This document shows, piece by piece, positions 25,701 through 40,700 of a DNA stretch of 64,000 bases (positions within the stretch are counted from its first letter, which is position 1; every line of letters begins with the position of its first letter). This stretch comes from Serripes groenlandicus. Its lineage: Eukaryota > Mollusca > Bivalvia > Cardiida > Cardiidae. The stretch is taken from contig JASEVX010000013.1 in the NCBI GenBank assembly GCA_031761405.1, forward strand, positions 34,290,458 to 34,354,457, read 5' to 3'. The notes beneath the pieces are model-generated. The model was not told where the DNA came from. It made no database searches and saw only the letters and a list, made by a program, of their open reading frames with translations. The translations under genes were made by a program, and so were the position numbers.

Positions 25701-28700
25701 TACATTGGTATACTACAAAAACATCGACACAAGTATTTCCAGGGGTTCAAATTATGTGGTTGATATAAACGTGGTTTTATTTAACCCTTTCAGCGCCGAA
25801 TTGTTTAAAGTAGACTCTTTCATGTTCAAACTCAGACGACTCTATTTTCATGCTTTAGGATTTTTGGAATATTTTTATAACTCACAGCCAAACAATGCAT
25901 ATTTCAGGTGAGACAGCTCGTTACGAGCTGACTCACCTGAATCTGTATTGTTTGCAAAAAGCTCAATATTGCCTTTGGCGCTGAAAGAGTTAAACCACAT
26001 AAATGCTGAAATGGGTCAGTACATGGGAAGAGGTACAAGTCGACATTTGTGAGTAGTATAGATCCAGACCAGCATGTTCATCAATACAGTCTAATCAATA
26101 TCCACATGTTCACATGTTACTTACAAAAAAATGTGTTTGACGATTCTGGCAGCATGTTTCGTAGAGCCTTCAAACTTCTTGATCTTCCTTAGTTCCAGAC
26201 GTCATTATTGTCATTCTTTTCTCCCATGACTTTGTCAGGGTGTGTATACCACGTGACTTTGACGTCACAAATGCTACGGCGGACAGAAATATTTAACTTC
26301 GGTTAAGAAAGAAAAACAAAGGCAACTTTTTTATTTCTTCATCATTGTTAATGAAATATGGCACAGTCTACGCCGCTTACAGAGCCCTATCTCCGGTGTT
26401 TAACGGAGTTTGATTAGTGGTTTAGTTTCTTCAAACACTTCGATGAACCTTTTCTCAAAATGTATTAATATCGCCGACAGCCGGAGCATTATCAAAACTG
26501 GATTTTGAGAACAGGTTTGTCGAAGTGTTTGAAAAAAGTAGATCACTAATCAAACTCCTGTAAAAAAAAACGGACATAGGACATTGTAAGCGGCGTAGAC
26601 TGCGTCATGTTTCATTAAAAAGGGTGAAGAATTACAAAAGTTACCATTGTTTTTTACATTCTTATCAAGAGTAATTGTTGCTGTCTGACCATGCAGCTAT
26701 GACGTCAAAAGTCGCGTGGTATACACACACTGTTTGTATTAGCTTCAATTGAGAAGTTTGTCACTATTTTCTAATGTCTAAAGATTCATTTAAAGTACTC
26801 GACAGTGTAGTTCGTTTTAACTCTTTAAGCGCCGAATTGTTTAAAGTCGACTCTTCCATGTTCAAAATCGGGTATGTCCATTTCTCAATTTATGAAAGTT
26901 TTGAACTATTTTGGTAACTAAAAGGCAAACAATGCTGATTTCAGGTGAGACAGCTCGTCACGAGCTGACTCGCCTGAATCTGCATTGTTTGCAAAAAACA
27001 TCAAGTTTGCCTTTGGCGCTGAAAGAGTTAATGTATCTGATCACAAACTTGGGAGACCCGTGCTCTGATAAGACTGAGCAGGTTGACAAGATTATATCTG
27101 AACCTGCACTGTTCAGAAATTCCATATTGTACCTTTTCTCACGTATACTTACTTGCTCATGAATAAACCTTTCACTTCCAGAGAAGCTTTCCTGTCCGTA
27201 CAATACGACACGATGTAACGCCGGACAGTGCATACCCAACAGTTACGAGTGCGATTTTATCCGGGATTGTCCGGATTTCTCCGACGAGGAAACCTGTGGT
27301 ACGTGTTTCATAAATTGTTTAATTTGATGTTAAGCGATGTAATACCGGTATAAAATATGGAAGTATGATACGGAAAACGATTAAATAAAAACAAGACTAT
27401 GGATAAAGGAGAAATGTGGACAATGAAGACACCTCCGAAAAATTGTAAGTGTCATTTCTGTACACAGTTAAAACCATCATGAGAAGGATTAAATTATATT
27501 AAACGATTGTTTAACCCTTTTCCACATATAGACGCTTTCTTACGCCTCTGCAGCAGACGACTTTTGAAAACATCCTGACAAAATGAGAAATTGCTTTAAA
27601 TCTTTTCCATAATTTATGTTATATTTATAAAGAGTGTCTCTACTGTATATGTGTCTGTACATGTTTTCAAAGTCGTCTGTTGAAGACTTGTTGTATGTGG
27701 GAAAGCGTTAGACTCTGATTCAATATTTGACTCTCTTTACTTTAACGCCGATCATATGAATTTATTATGTAGATCATTATGTGAAATGGTTAATAGGCAA
27801 TAATCAATGTGAAGGATGTCTCGTGAGAAAATCAACATTGTGGACTCTGCGTAAAGTATCGACCCGGATCAGCCTAAGCATGCCACACAGGCGTACCCGG
27901 ATATACACTTTTCGCCTCCTGTGGATTTTCTGTTTCAAGAATCACTACTCTATCTATCCCCCCTTAGACGGAATGTGTCTGCCGGATCAGTCTGTGCGGA
28001 CAGCGCAGGCTGATCTGGTCGATATATTACGCAGATGTGTATCGCCGTAGCTGCATTTTGGGGCATTTTTAGATAAAAATGTGTAGGCACGTGCCTACAG
28101 TGCTTTAAGGGAGCTACGCCCCTGACAAGGACAAACATTTAAATTCACATGAACTCAATTACAATCTTTATAGGAGAGATTAAGCGATGCCGGCCAGACG
28201 AGTTTCAGTGTGACAGCGGACAATGTATAAGTAACGAATATGTGTGTTATAACGGGAAAAACGTAGGGCGTAACGGATGTGCAGACAAATCACATCTCAC
28301 ACACTGTGGTAAGTTAATCACGGCAGTATGCCTTGTATATTATATGTGTTATGATTGTAACGTATGTGTATGTAACATTGTATTAGTAACGAATACGTTT
28401 GTTATAACGGGGGAAACGTAGGGCGTAACGGATGTGCGGACAAATCACATCTCACACACTGTGGTAAGTTAATCACGGAAGTATGCCTTGTATATTATAT
28501 GTGTTATTATTGTAACGTACGTGTATGTATCAGTGTATTAGAAACGAATACGCGTGTTGTAACGGGAAAAATGTAGTACGTAACATATATGCGGACAAAT
28601 CACACCTCACACACTGTGGTAAGTTAATCATGGTAGTATACATTGCGTATTATATTTGATACATGTATGATTGTAACGTACGTGTATGTAACAGTGTATT

Positions 28701-31700
28701 AAAAACGAATACACGTGATATGACGGGGAAAACGTAGGGCGTAACCGATGTGCGGACAAAAAATACCTCACACACTGTGGTAATTTAATCATGCTATTAT
28801 ACATTGCGTAATATATGTGTTATGATTGTAACGTATATGTAAATAAAAGTGTTTTAGTAGCGAATACCTGTGCTGTAACGTATTATACATATATAGCGTA
28901 GTATATGTGTTAAGACTGTAATGTACATGAGTGTAGCAGTCTAAAAGTAACGAATTACGTGTGTTATGACAGCAAAAATGTAAGGCGTAACGGATGTGCC
29001 GACAAATCACACCTCACACACTGTGGTAAGTTTATCAGGGTAGTATACATTGCGTATTACATGTGTTATGATTGTAACGTACATGTATGTAACAGAGTAC
29101 TAATAACGAATACGTGTGATATAACGGAATAAACGTAGGGCGTAACGGGTGTGCGGACAAATCACATATTACACTCTGTGGTAAGTTAATCATGGTAAAA
29201 TGCCTTGCGTACTACATGTTTTATGATTGAAATGTACATGTTTGTGAGAGTGTATTAGTAAGAACACAGTACGTGAGTTATAAAGGCAAAACACGTCGAG
29301 CGTAACATCATGTATCAAGCAACATGGTGTAAATTCCAGTGTGAAATTGTGGATGACGTATGCTGTTACGAAAAACAAGAAATATCTTTACAAAAGATAA
29401 ACAGCGATCAATATGAGAAAACACTAAGAAATGGAATATATGTGTTTACCAAAGGCTTATCTGCCATCTCCATCCAGCTTCAGTTTCTATAAATAGATTA
29501 TCAAGGTCGAGAATACGCCGCATGACTGGAGATTACGCGAGGCTCCCAAGAGGTGTATATGTTTCAATTGACGATAAATAACTAAAAACTTATCATGTTT
29601 CAAACATAATTAATATTTTATTCTGAAATATTATATTTCATAAGGAAAACAATTAAAAGGAAGTATACAGAACCTTTCATTTTAAAACTTCATCTTATTA
29701 GTGCCTCTCGTAGGATCGCCAACTTAACTATGAACCAATCAAAACGTTTCATTTCCTTGAATTCTTCGACATTATTCATTAAATACAACATTTGATTGGG
29801 GTACAATCTAGATAATTTGTTAAACATCTAGGTCAAAACTGAGGTTAAACAGCTATCGCCGAAAAACGTCGGTATAACAAATTTGCGGAATAACTAGGCC
29901 TAGAATTAAAACACTGTGATAAGATATTCATGATTGTTCAACTTGTGTATATTTTGTATTACTATAGTAACGTTTCTAATAGTGAATTAGTAACGATTAC
30001 GTATGTAACATCGGTAAAAACGATAATATGCCAAACAATATATATGTATTAATTCAGGTATATGTTAGACTTCAAACATGTTTTTCATGCAAAGGAATGT
30101 GTTCATAATATTTCGTCTATGTGTATGAAGTCGCATCTCAGGCTATTTTATATGACTATATTTCTGGGAAAATTACTTGTTCGCATTTCAGTTACATTGT
30201 TATGTTTCGCGTTATTGTCTCAGGTAGTTTCAGGTATTTGCAGGTACATTTACATTGAAGGTTTACGTATTTCGTGTTTCAGGTAATTTCACGTGCAAGG
30301 CCGGTCAGTTTAAGTGTAATCGATCATACTGCATCGACTCCTCGCAGGTGTGCGATCGACTGAGTATAGACTGCGTTAATACAGGGGACGATGAGCTAGG
30401 TTGCGGTACGTACTGAAAGAGTTATATACTATTCCGGGTTTTTTAATTTTTTTTATGAAGAAGGATAATAACTGAATGTAGATTTAAGCTCGATAAATCT
30501 CAGAGTCTTAGTATAATTCCAGTACTAAAATAGCAAAGTCGGGATTATTGTTAACCGTGTCTCTGCATCACTAATTGGATTATTTTGTGGTTTCTATCTG
30601 GTTTGCAGTATTACGTAATAATCAACAGACTTTTAAAACGTAGCTATATACAATTGGCTGTTGTTGTTGTTGATGTTGTTGTTTCTGGATTGCCAAACCA
30701 ATCAACACAAAAATCACATGACACAACTACATCAAAATCCGACTGCATTTGTGAAACGGTTCATTGTTCATATATAAGCTAGTGAATGAGAACTATCTAT
30801 AAAAAGGCTTTTGTGGACGGTGTAGATCCAGATGATACAGTGCGTCCGCACAGTCTGATCTGGATCTACACTGTACACATATCTCTTACATAAGCTTGTT
30901 AGAAGCTTCTGTCAACTTGCGTAGGTTCTAATCAAGCGGCGCAGATGTTTAGGATTAGCCTGGCACACGGCTCTATGTTTATTATAATATGTTGAATGTT
31001 ATCTATGAATTAACTGACAAACATTATCTCATTCAATGGCTGCATTTCAACTGGTGTCCGAAACATAGAAACGTATGGTCGGGTCCTAAGGACGATAATC
31101 AGATGCATGCATATTTTGTCTATTAGAGTTCTCCCAAATTGTAACATTGACAAATAACCATAAGGACTGTTTCCAGTCTGGTATAGGAAGATCGGAGTCT
31201 GCATTGTTCAGAAAGACAACGTGTACCCTTGCTGGGACGCTCAATGTGGCAGCCACAGTCTGACCCTTACGTAAACCATAAAAATTGGCTAAATGGGTCT
31301 GATTGTTGTCAATGCAACTCTGGAGATGGGGGTGTTATTGGTTTTACACCTTATATATGTTTATCTCGATGTAAAGATAAGCAAATATATAAAAAGCCCC
31401 CTTCTCGCCTGACGTTGTGTTGTATATGCCTGAACAAGTTGATGATGTTGTTAACCCTTTCCCTCATACGACAATTCTGCAGCAGACGACTTTGAACATA
31501 TTTTGTCAAAAAATAGAAAATCTCTATAATTGAATGGACACCCTATGACTAAAAGTGGAAAACATTGTGGCAAAAGGAGAAATTGCTCGTTTTCGAGCAA
31601 TTTCTTCTTTTGTCACTATGTTTTCAAAAAGCCGTCTGCTGCATATATTTTTGATCTCGATGTAAAGATACGGTGCGGGACCAATATCATCTTTCCTGTC

Positions 31701-34700
31701 CGCCGCGATATGACGTCAGCTATTCAAAGCCAAACACCCAAACCAAACAAAAAATGTACTGATTAATATTTTCTTACCAGGCTATAAATGTCCCCAACCT
31801 GAACTGGTGTGTGAATGTGACGACGTTCTCATGGACTGCGAAAATAAAGGACTCGTCCGTCTGCCCTATGATTTATCCAGAGAGGAACTCAACAAATTGT
31901 AAGTCTTTAACTCTTCCATTGCCGTTTTTCACAAAGTCGACTCACCAATCTTGAAAAGTGGACCAAAAAATAAAAGTTTTTTAATTTCCTTTGGCAGCGC
32001 AATAGTTAAAGTCCTTGGCTCTCTTGGCAATATGGTGAACTGTTGATTGACTAATTCAAACTAACCTATGATGTATGAAGAGAAGAACTTACCAAATTGT
32101 AAACTTTTTAAAATCCCCGTTTTACTTATCTCTCATAAAAATATGATGAACTGTTAATTGACTAGTTCAAACTAACCTATGATGTATTCGGAGAAAAACT
32201 TACCAAATTGTAAGCTTTTTAAAATCCCCGTTTTACTTTGGCTCTCATGAAAATATGATGAACTGTTTATTGACTTGTTCAAACTAACCTATGCTGATTA
32301 TAGAGAAGCACTTACCAAATTGTAAGCTTTTTAAAATCCCCGTTTTACTTTGGCTCTCATAAAAATATGATGAACTGTTGATTGACTAGTTCAAACTACC
32401 CTATGATGTATGTATAGAAGAACTCACCAAATTGTAAGCTTTCTAAAATCCCCGTTTTACTTTGGCTCTCATAAAAATATGATGAACTGTTTATTGACTA
32501 GTTCAAACTAACCTATGATGTATGAAGAGAAGAACTTACCAAATAAGGATTTTAGAATATGAAAAACTATTCTTATCTAGAGCTCTGAAACAAACAGAAT
32601 CTATTTAAATGTAATACGGAGGTATATTTCAGTAGTGAACACCAGAGAATATATTTTTATTTATTACTTTTCCTCACTCCGTGAAACTATATCTCGATCA
32701 ACACATTGACACATTGACACAACAATTATCCTCTAAACAATAAATTGTAACCTTGAACGAAAAAACAAGTTTTTTGTTTGGGTTTTTTCCTTAAAGAAAA
32801 CCGCACGTCATTTATCATTCTGTATTTGTTTTTATTTCAGCAAACTTGGTGGGAACTTTATAAACGTCACCGAAAGAACATTCGATTCGTTGAGTCAACT
32901 CGTGTACTTGTAAGATACTGCTTGACTTTCTTTTTTGTATACATTGTTTTCTCTTTCTGTGCATGAGTAGGTGAACTGGCCGCCGTGATATAACTGAGCA
33001 ATTGTTAAAAACGGCGTTAAACCTCAATCAATCGACCATTTTCTGTGGCACATTCCTGTTGTTATGAATACACACGGCGGATCTGAGACCGTGCGTCCCG
33101 TGTTCGATCCTACCCATGGCACATTCCTCAACGATTCAAGATGCATTGTAATTCTTAATGAGAAAATAATATTTTTGATTTCTAAGTAACATAATGTTTT
33201 CATTGGCTAATCCAAGGGCGTTAACCATGTGGTTTAGCCAATCAAAACTTGTGTCACTCTGCGTATTTAGAATTTCAGTACGAACGGTATAAAGAATGTC
33301 GGCGTATCGGACACCAGTTAACATAGTAATTTTACTATGTATACATTTTATAACGCATTACGTTTAACATTTGGTTTCTCACGACAGGACGTTTGCTTTC
33401 AAAACTTTAAAACTCTGAAAACGTGGAACTCTATTCTCAAAACAATGCTTCTGATTGGTCAATTCGGAGAATAGATTTGCTTCTGACCAATCACATTCTG
33501 AGCATAGATTGAATTTTTCGAATGAAAGGACATTTAAGATATTTAAGTATTTAGATAATGCGTCCCTGATTGATTTGGCAGTAACCAATATGGCCACCAA
33601 TTTTGACGAATTGTACGAATAGTAGTCCGTCTACTGTTGTTTTGGATACTTTAATTCCTTGGCATGACCTTGACCTTTTGGTTTATCGTTTTAGGGATAT
33701 GAACCACAATCGAATACGCCAGATACCGGAAGCTGCTTTCAGATCACTGTTCAGATTACGATCTCTGTAAGTATTTCTTACTTTCTTATCGCGCCCAATG
33801 GTCAGGACAGTTGATTTGAAATGATTGAATGATTGATTTATTGAATGATTGTTTGGTGTTTTACGCAGCTTTCAACACTTTTCAGTTACATCAAGACAAT
33901 GTTCGTGGTATATTACTGTACTACTGGTGTATTAATCCTTACACCGGCCAGTCAGTCAGTCATAATGCTAACCCCGAAACCCTGAGCGCCAAGGAGGGCA
34001 GCCATTACTACAAGTATTTGGTATGACCCGACCGGTGATCGAATCCGCGACCTGAGGCGGACGCTCTTCCACTACACCACCCAGGGGATGATTGATTGGA
34101 TGATAATGTCGTCTTCAACATGACCACATAACGTTTGCTTCCTCAACGACGAATGACGCTAGTCACAATGGTATTTTGCCAGTGGCATGATAATATGACA
34201 AGCACATGTCTAGTGTCAATACAACAAGTTAATACATAGTTATGGCATGGAAGCCGGTTGAAGCCGAGTTTCCTGACTGAATAAAAAACCGGAGTATATA
34301 TACTACATTGATAGCCTCTTACATCACAATACTCGGGTGTAGCTCTGACCGTTTAGCTGGGACACTTTCTGATGAAATAGCCTCGTTATACAAATACTAT
34401 TCATTATATTACATAAAATAATCAGAGAGAATGAATGACTGAGCCTGGGGTCGAACCCACAACCCCCGTATTGATAGTCATCGCCGGTATCGACAGAGCT
34501 ATTGGGGTTCCACCTTGGGGTTTGAAATTGGTTGCTCATATATATACAGTATTTTAACGTTTTAACTTTTGCAATGTATATCGATTTTTTCTGGTTTGTT
34601 TCACATTTCAGAAATCTAGAAAACAACGAAATTCAACAAATTGATAATGGAACATTTCAAGGATTGACAGACTTACGAATATTGTGAGTTACCATTACTC

Positions 34701-37700
34701 GGTGTCATTGGTACATGCCAATCCGTGTTAAAAGACCACATTTGAATAGCAAAAACCCTGTCTATAGCAACAACACTTTCAGTTTCCCACTGTTCTGCAT
34801 AAATTATCTTGCAAATAAAGATCATCTTTGACCAAAGATCAGATTGTTGTCCTCCCATTGGTGGTCCTTATACACAGGTTTCACTGTATAAAAAAACCTG
34901 GCAGAATTGTAATTCTTTCCCACGTATAACAAATGCGTAAACATCTAGACAAAAATATGAAAAATCTTTAGAAACTTAAATATTAATTGATTGATTGATT
35001 GTTTTATGTTTTAGGCCACTTTCAACATTTGTTCAGTTATTTCATACGACTCTAAAAACCTCTTAGCGAAAATAAGTAACTTTTCTAATAAATGAAAGTT
35101 TACCAAGATACATCTGCAGTATTTGAGAGTCATAACAAAGACAATAACTGTAGCTAAAGTGTATTAAATACAAACTGCTAACACCGCAAGTATCGGTTTT
35201 TACCCACTCTAATACACGTCTGCAGAATTTGACCTCGGGTAATTTTACATGTAACACCTTTAGCTTGATGATAATTTAAACCTGTGTGGTTTACAAGCGA
35301 CAGTTGTGTAAGATTTATTTGGCTGTTAGATTTAAGGTCGCTGAACCGTGAATTTTTATTAAAAAGGGAATGGTTTTAGTGTCCGTTGGTCGCAGACAGC
35401 AGGATCTCGCTTATTGCAGGTTAATTTATGACTAAAAAACATCGGGGGGAGTTCAATGTGGTCGCTTACACCAGGGGGTCGGTTATACCAGGTGGTCGGT
35501 AGTACAGGTTTGACTGTAGTTGTAAACATTGTAGCAAAAGGAAATATTGGACATTTATTCTTTTTCCACTGTGTTTTCAAAAGTTTTATGTCTGCTGCAG
35601 CGGTGTAAGAAAGTGTCTATACGTGGTAAATACTTAACAGCAGTACTCGTTATTGTACTAAGTAATCACCATGCATGACTGAAATACCATTGAAAGTGCT
35701 GCAAAACACAAAACAAATAAACATTTAATTTTTTTTTTAAAAATTCCCCGAATGTCGGTTTTCGTGAGAAATAGGTCAATTATTTCTCGTGCTTTTAGAT
35801 TTGAAATTTGAAATTAGAATGTGTTAACCATCAACAGAAGCACTATTCAGTAAAACATGAAATATCAGTAGTTTAAAATTGTCAATGTGATCTCAACAAG
35901 GTCATTATGTTGTATAATGTTTCAAATACGTTTGACTTTTGGTCAAATCTGGAAAAGCAAAATAAAAAAAAAAATAATAGAAAAAAGACACCATCAAGCC
36001 TTACACGAAATAGCGACTGTTCAAACTAACACGATCATTTCAACAATGACATTTGTCTAGCAACCATAAAAGTAACTTTGAACTTTTTGTCAACTCATAA
36101 AGCAACACCTTACAGATCATACGACAGATCATACGACATATCAACAGTTCAAATTTACATCTTAATGGAGACAAGAAAATATGTCTGGCAACATTAAAAG
36201 TGCCATTATACTTTTCGCCTACATTTAGCAATGTAAAAACAATAATAATACATAAATAACAAAGTACCTTTCAGCATTATAAGAAACATCACACAGCATA
36301 TGCCATCGTAATTACAACATGGAAATATATAAAGAATCCATAATAGTGAGTTTGATAACGGTTCTATAGGGACGCATTCTCGAAATCTTAATTCCAGTCT
36401 GGGTCTCGGGGTACTCTTGTAAATTAGTATGACTGGCATGAACCAATACTGACGACTATGTTGTCAACACCTGTCAACGCATATTGACTCGGGGGCTAAT
36501 GCCGAATAGTGTCATAGTAAATTGGTGATTATACATTTTCTAAATCTCTTTAACTCTGCAGCGAACCAATGCAACTTAATATCTCGAATCAAAACATAAT
36601 TAATGAATACAAATACATTCAGAGTTTGCAAGGTTAATCGGTTTGTCCACAAAAATGTTTGTATCTTCAGCCTGTTTTGCTTGCTACAACATTTCCAAAG
36701 AACGCCGCCATCATTTATGTATGCCTGAACCGGTAACATACTATCTCAGATCTCTGTATTGTTTTACCAAGGTATTTGAAACCATAGTGTGAAAACCTTC
36801 ACAATCTCTTCCTTATACATGTATAAAGTATACAAGTATTATAGTTAATCCGTGATTCCCTGGACTTCAAGTTGTTTTTAATATAAAAAAGGAAATAAAA
36901 TTAAATCTTTTAATTTCGAACTGAAATACAACTAGTATACCGCTTATCCGTACGTTCTCACTAGAGCCTTCACTATCTGTAGATATGTAATATCTTACTA
37001 GATGTATCTTCCGACAACAAAATAAAAGTGCAGCCTCATAACGGATCAAGACGATAATCTAAGTCCAAGTACTAATAACAGAAGGCTTTTTGTGTTTTTA
37101 AAAGTCTTTGTCCGAGAGGATTGTCAGTTTGCAATGGGAAGACCCAAGATCGCAAGAAGCAACTCTGAAAGTTTAATCTGTGCTCAGAATTTGTGCTCAA
37201 GTATCTAATGGTCCAGAAGCAAATTCGTTTTCCAAATTGACCAATCAGAAACCTTATTTGGAGCATGGAGTTTATTTCTGAGCACTGAAATGTATTATGA
37301 GTTTGATAGTTTCGGACCATGACTGCTTATCCATACTATACGAATCAAGTGGATATTGCTTTACAAGGAGTTGCTTGAGAAACCTTCTATGACAAATAGG
37401 CGAACAATGTAGAGCGAGATCAGACCGCTCAAATAACAATACTTCTTGAAGTAGTATCTTTTTCGATATAGTCATTTGTGCTAATTTGTGCATTCTGATC
37501 ATGTTATACATTTCTGCTGCAGAAAAAGGTCAAAACGCGTATATATGTGGGAGAATTTTAGTATGGAAACGTCCTGGTAAACAAGGGAATACATAGATCC
37601 GAGTTCGTATTTTAAGCCAGCCTATTATGACGTTTCACAAACAAACCAACAATTAATCGTTAAAAACTACGTGGTTCTCATGCATCACATTGCTTTTGTT

Positions 37701-40700
37701 TGTGATTCAAAAACCGCGTTCGACAATCCAGTGTTCCGGACAAAACGTACCGATGTGGTTTTGATTGGCTAAAATTCTGCATTTAATTTGCCTATCGTAT
37801 CTATGTTTACGACTGCCGGAAATCACGATGTCTTTAACGCTATATATATGATAACTACAGTATATGACTCTTAACATATTCATATTTCTTTTCTATGTGC
37901 AGGTCCCTCAGTGACAACAAAATAAACACAATAGCACCGCAAGGATTTCTGGGGCTGTCGCAACTACACGCACTGTGAGTACTGACTTGGTTTGTTATAC
38001 ATGGCAAGTCGTTTTACTATTTAACATTTTGACTGCAGGAGCCTGTGCCACCAGTATAGGACTCAGCAAACCAGCGAATCCGCGCCGTCTAACAAGGCTC
38101 TGTTATGTTTGCTGCTCAAAATTTACAGCTTTATCTTGATGTTCCTAGAAAGGGCTATTCATTATTCGAAATGCAAAGCTGGACATGCCCATTTTGAAAG
38201 CATTGAAACAGTTTCTCGTAGAAGTCATGTCTCTCTCTGATAAAACTTGTAGACATTGAACATGTTGGTAATATGGATACCCGCTTTTGTGCTCAGAGTT
38301 TTGAGGATAGCACTACCACTAATGCGTCGGTATCAGGATAAATAATGCTATAATAATTATGTCTTTTTTATACAATCCCATATAGAGGTCCTGTGTGGGA
38401 TTTTCCAAAACATTACAGTCATTGATATTTTCGCATATGGACTTTCCAACTGTTCTCAACTGAAACTCGGACGCCTGTGCATGCTGTTGAAAGCTCCCTG
38501 GCGGATCATTCTTGAACGATGCGACTAAAATCTGTTTCAAGAATTATAAATGATGTTCTCGTGTTTTTATAATGACCGAAACCTTTAAAAATACGACCTG
38601 TCCTTGATTGAGGGTTTTGTTGCCATGATATGAAAAAAACAGATGATGTTAACGATATCGTAGAAAATTTAACAAATTCACGTATCCTCTATCCGAAACG
38701 GCTTAGTTTCACTGGGCGCGTGGTAAAAAACGTCCTAAAAATAAAACAATTAATGAATCTTGTCATTTGAGACACGATTTTATAATGCACGAAACCTTTA
38801 CAAAGTATGGATATGTTCTTGTATTACAGAAATCTGAGTTACCAGGATCTGGAGAAACTGGAAACCAATACGTTCGTGGGGCTTCACAACATTAGAAAAC
38901 TGTAAGTGCTTGCCTCTCCACTTTCCGTCTTCTTTATTCGACTTCAATGAACTATTTTCCACTTGTAGACGTATTTTGACGCATCTGCAGTAGATCATTT
39001 TTTAAAACATTATGTCAAAAGGAGAGATTACCTATAGTAAGAAATTTCTTCTTTTGTCGAAATATTTTCATCTCTATTTAATGTATGTGGGAACAGGTTA
39101 AGCTTTTACCCTATATTACAGTTTCGTACCCTCTGCTTTGAAAAAAACTAAAATCTAACGGATAAGTTGTAACAGTTCGAAAATTCGAAGCATGATTTTT
39201 ATATATAATTGAAAACATTGTTGGAAAATGCCAAGTTGTTAAATTATGGACTTTTTGTCTGTACATAGCAGTGTTTTGTTTTATAATGAGTCTACCGCAG
39301 AGTCTCCCATCGAATGTAGAAACAAATGTGACAGGGCTAAAGTGCCAACCTCAGACATGCAATTAGAAGCAATCCTTAGTAAGCATAGACAAATGTCATT
39401 ATACCAATTAACGTCAATAGAGTGAACTTTGGCAAGGCACTTTACCAAGGCTAGCACTACCCTGCGTTCGGTGTAACAGTTTCGATTACACTGAACCCAG
39501 GGCTGGTTGTTCACACTGGAAGTATAGATCAGCGAACTATTGCCGTAATCAAATCCATCGGTAGAAACTTAATAAATTGAAACCGTACTAAGCACAGCTA
39601 AATATAATCATACACTTTAGAGGCAATATGGTTAACCAATCGCTATGGACTTAGGCAAGGCAATTGACCAAGCCTAGATTTTCCCTGCGTTTGGTGTAAC
39701 AAGTTCATTCATACTTGGATTATGCATCAGTGAACTGCTGCCATGTTCAACTCCGTCAGTAGAAACTTGATAATTTGAAACCATACTAAGCACAAATAAA
39801 TGTAATTGAACACTTTAACGGCAATCAATATGGTTAATCAATGGGCAGAGCTCAATATAAGAGGAGTATTTCACATCCCCAAATCCTTTTTTGACCATAA
39901 GAAACTAAGTTGTGAGTACTCAAAAGAATCGTCTAAGTGAGACGTTTCTTTTGAGTACACACACTATAGGGTTTAGTGGATTCATAAGAGAGATATGGAT
40001 TGGAAAAGACCGCTTCGGTCCTCCCTATCTAGTCCTCTGAATGGGGTCATGGATTCAGGCATGGCAAAGCACTTTCTGAAAAAATGTTTTCTGTTTGGAT
40101 CCAATAAAAAAAGATAGCGATTATTTTTTGACAGGTACAATGTTGGTTTTCCTGAAAGCGCATCGCTTATATTTCCTCATGTCAGCAGTGCAGATAACTG
40201 CAACGTTATCTGACGACAGATAATCCACCTTACATATAATGGCATTGTGCATCGTATTCGTAGTGTTATGGTTAGAGCGTCACCGCCCGCCTCGGGGGCG
40301 AGAGATCAGGGTTCGATCAAGTGTTGAGTCATACCAAAGACATAACACAATGTAGCAATGTCTTACATCATTGGCGCTAAAGATACTGATGCATCAGTGT
40401 CAGGATAGATGGTAATAGCAATGGTAATACAGAGGTCCAGATAAGGAGGGGTAAAAAGCTGTTTTCCCCACAATATCCCTCTCAGAATCCAAGCAAATCA
40501 TATGTTGAGTACAACAACATAGGGTTAGAGGGTAAAATTAGGATTTTAGAACATGCAAAACGCCCCTCATCTAGAGCTCTGGTACTGTACCAAGGAAACG
40601 CCGTTATACAACTGAGATACTGTTGAAAGCGGCGTAAAAACAGTATTCAAATAAATAGCTACTCATAACTAGTTGAATTTTGCAATTTGACTGGCGACCA

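Noticed and set aside
28416..29020. Extra LDLa exons
   Set aside because: Copies lack an acceptor and the first half of the module and carry stops.
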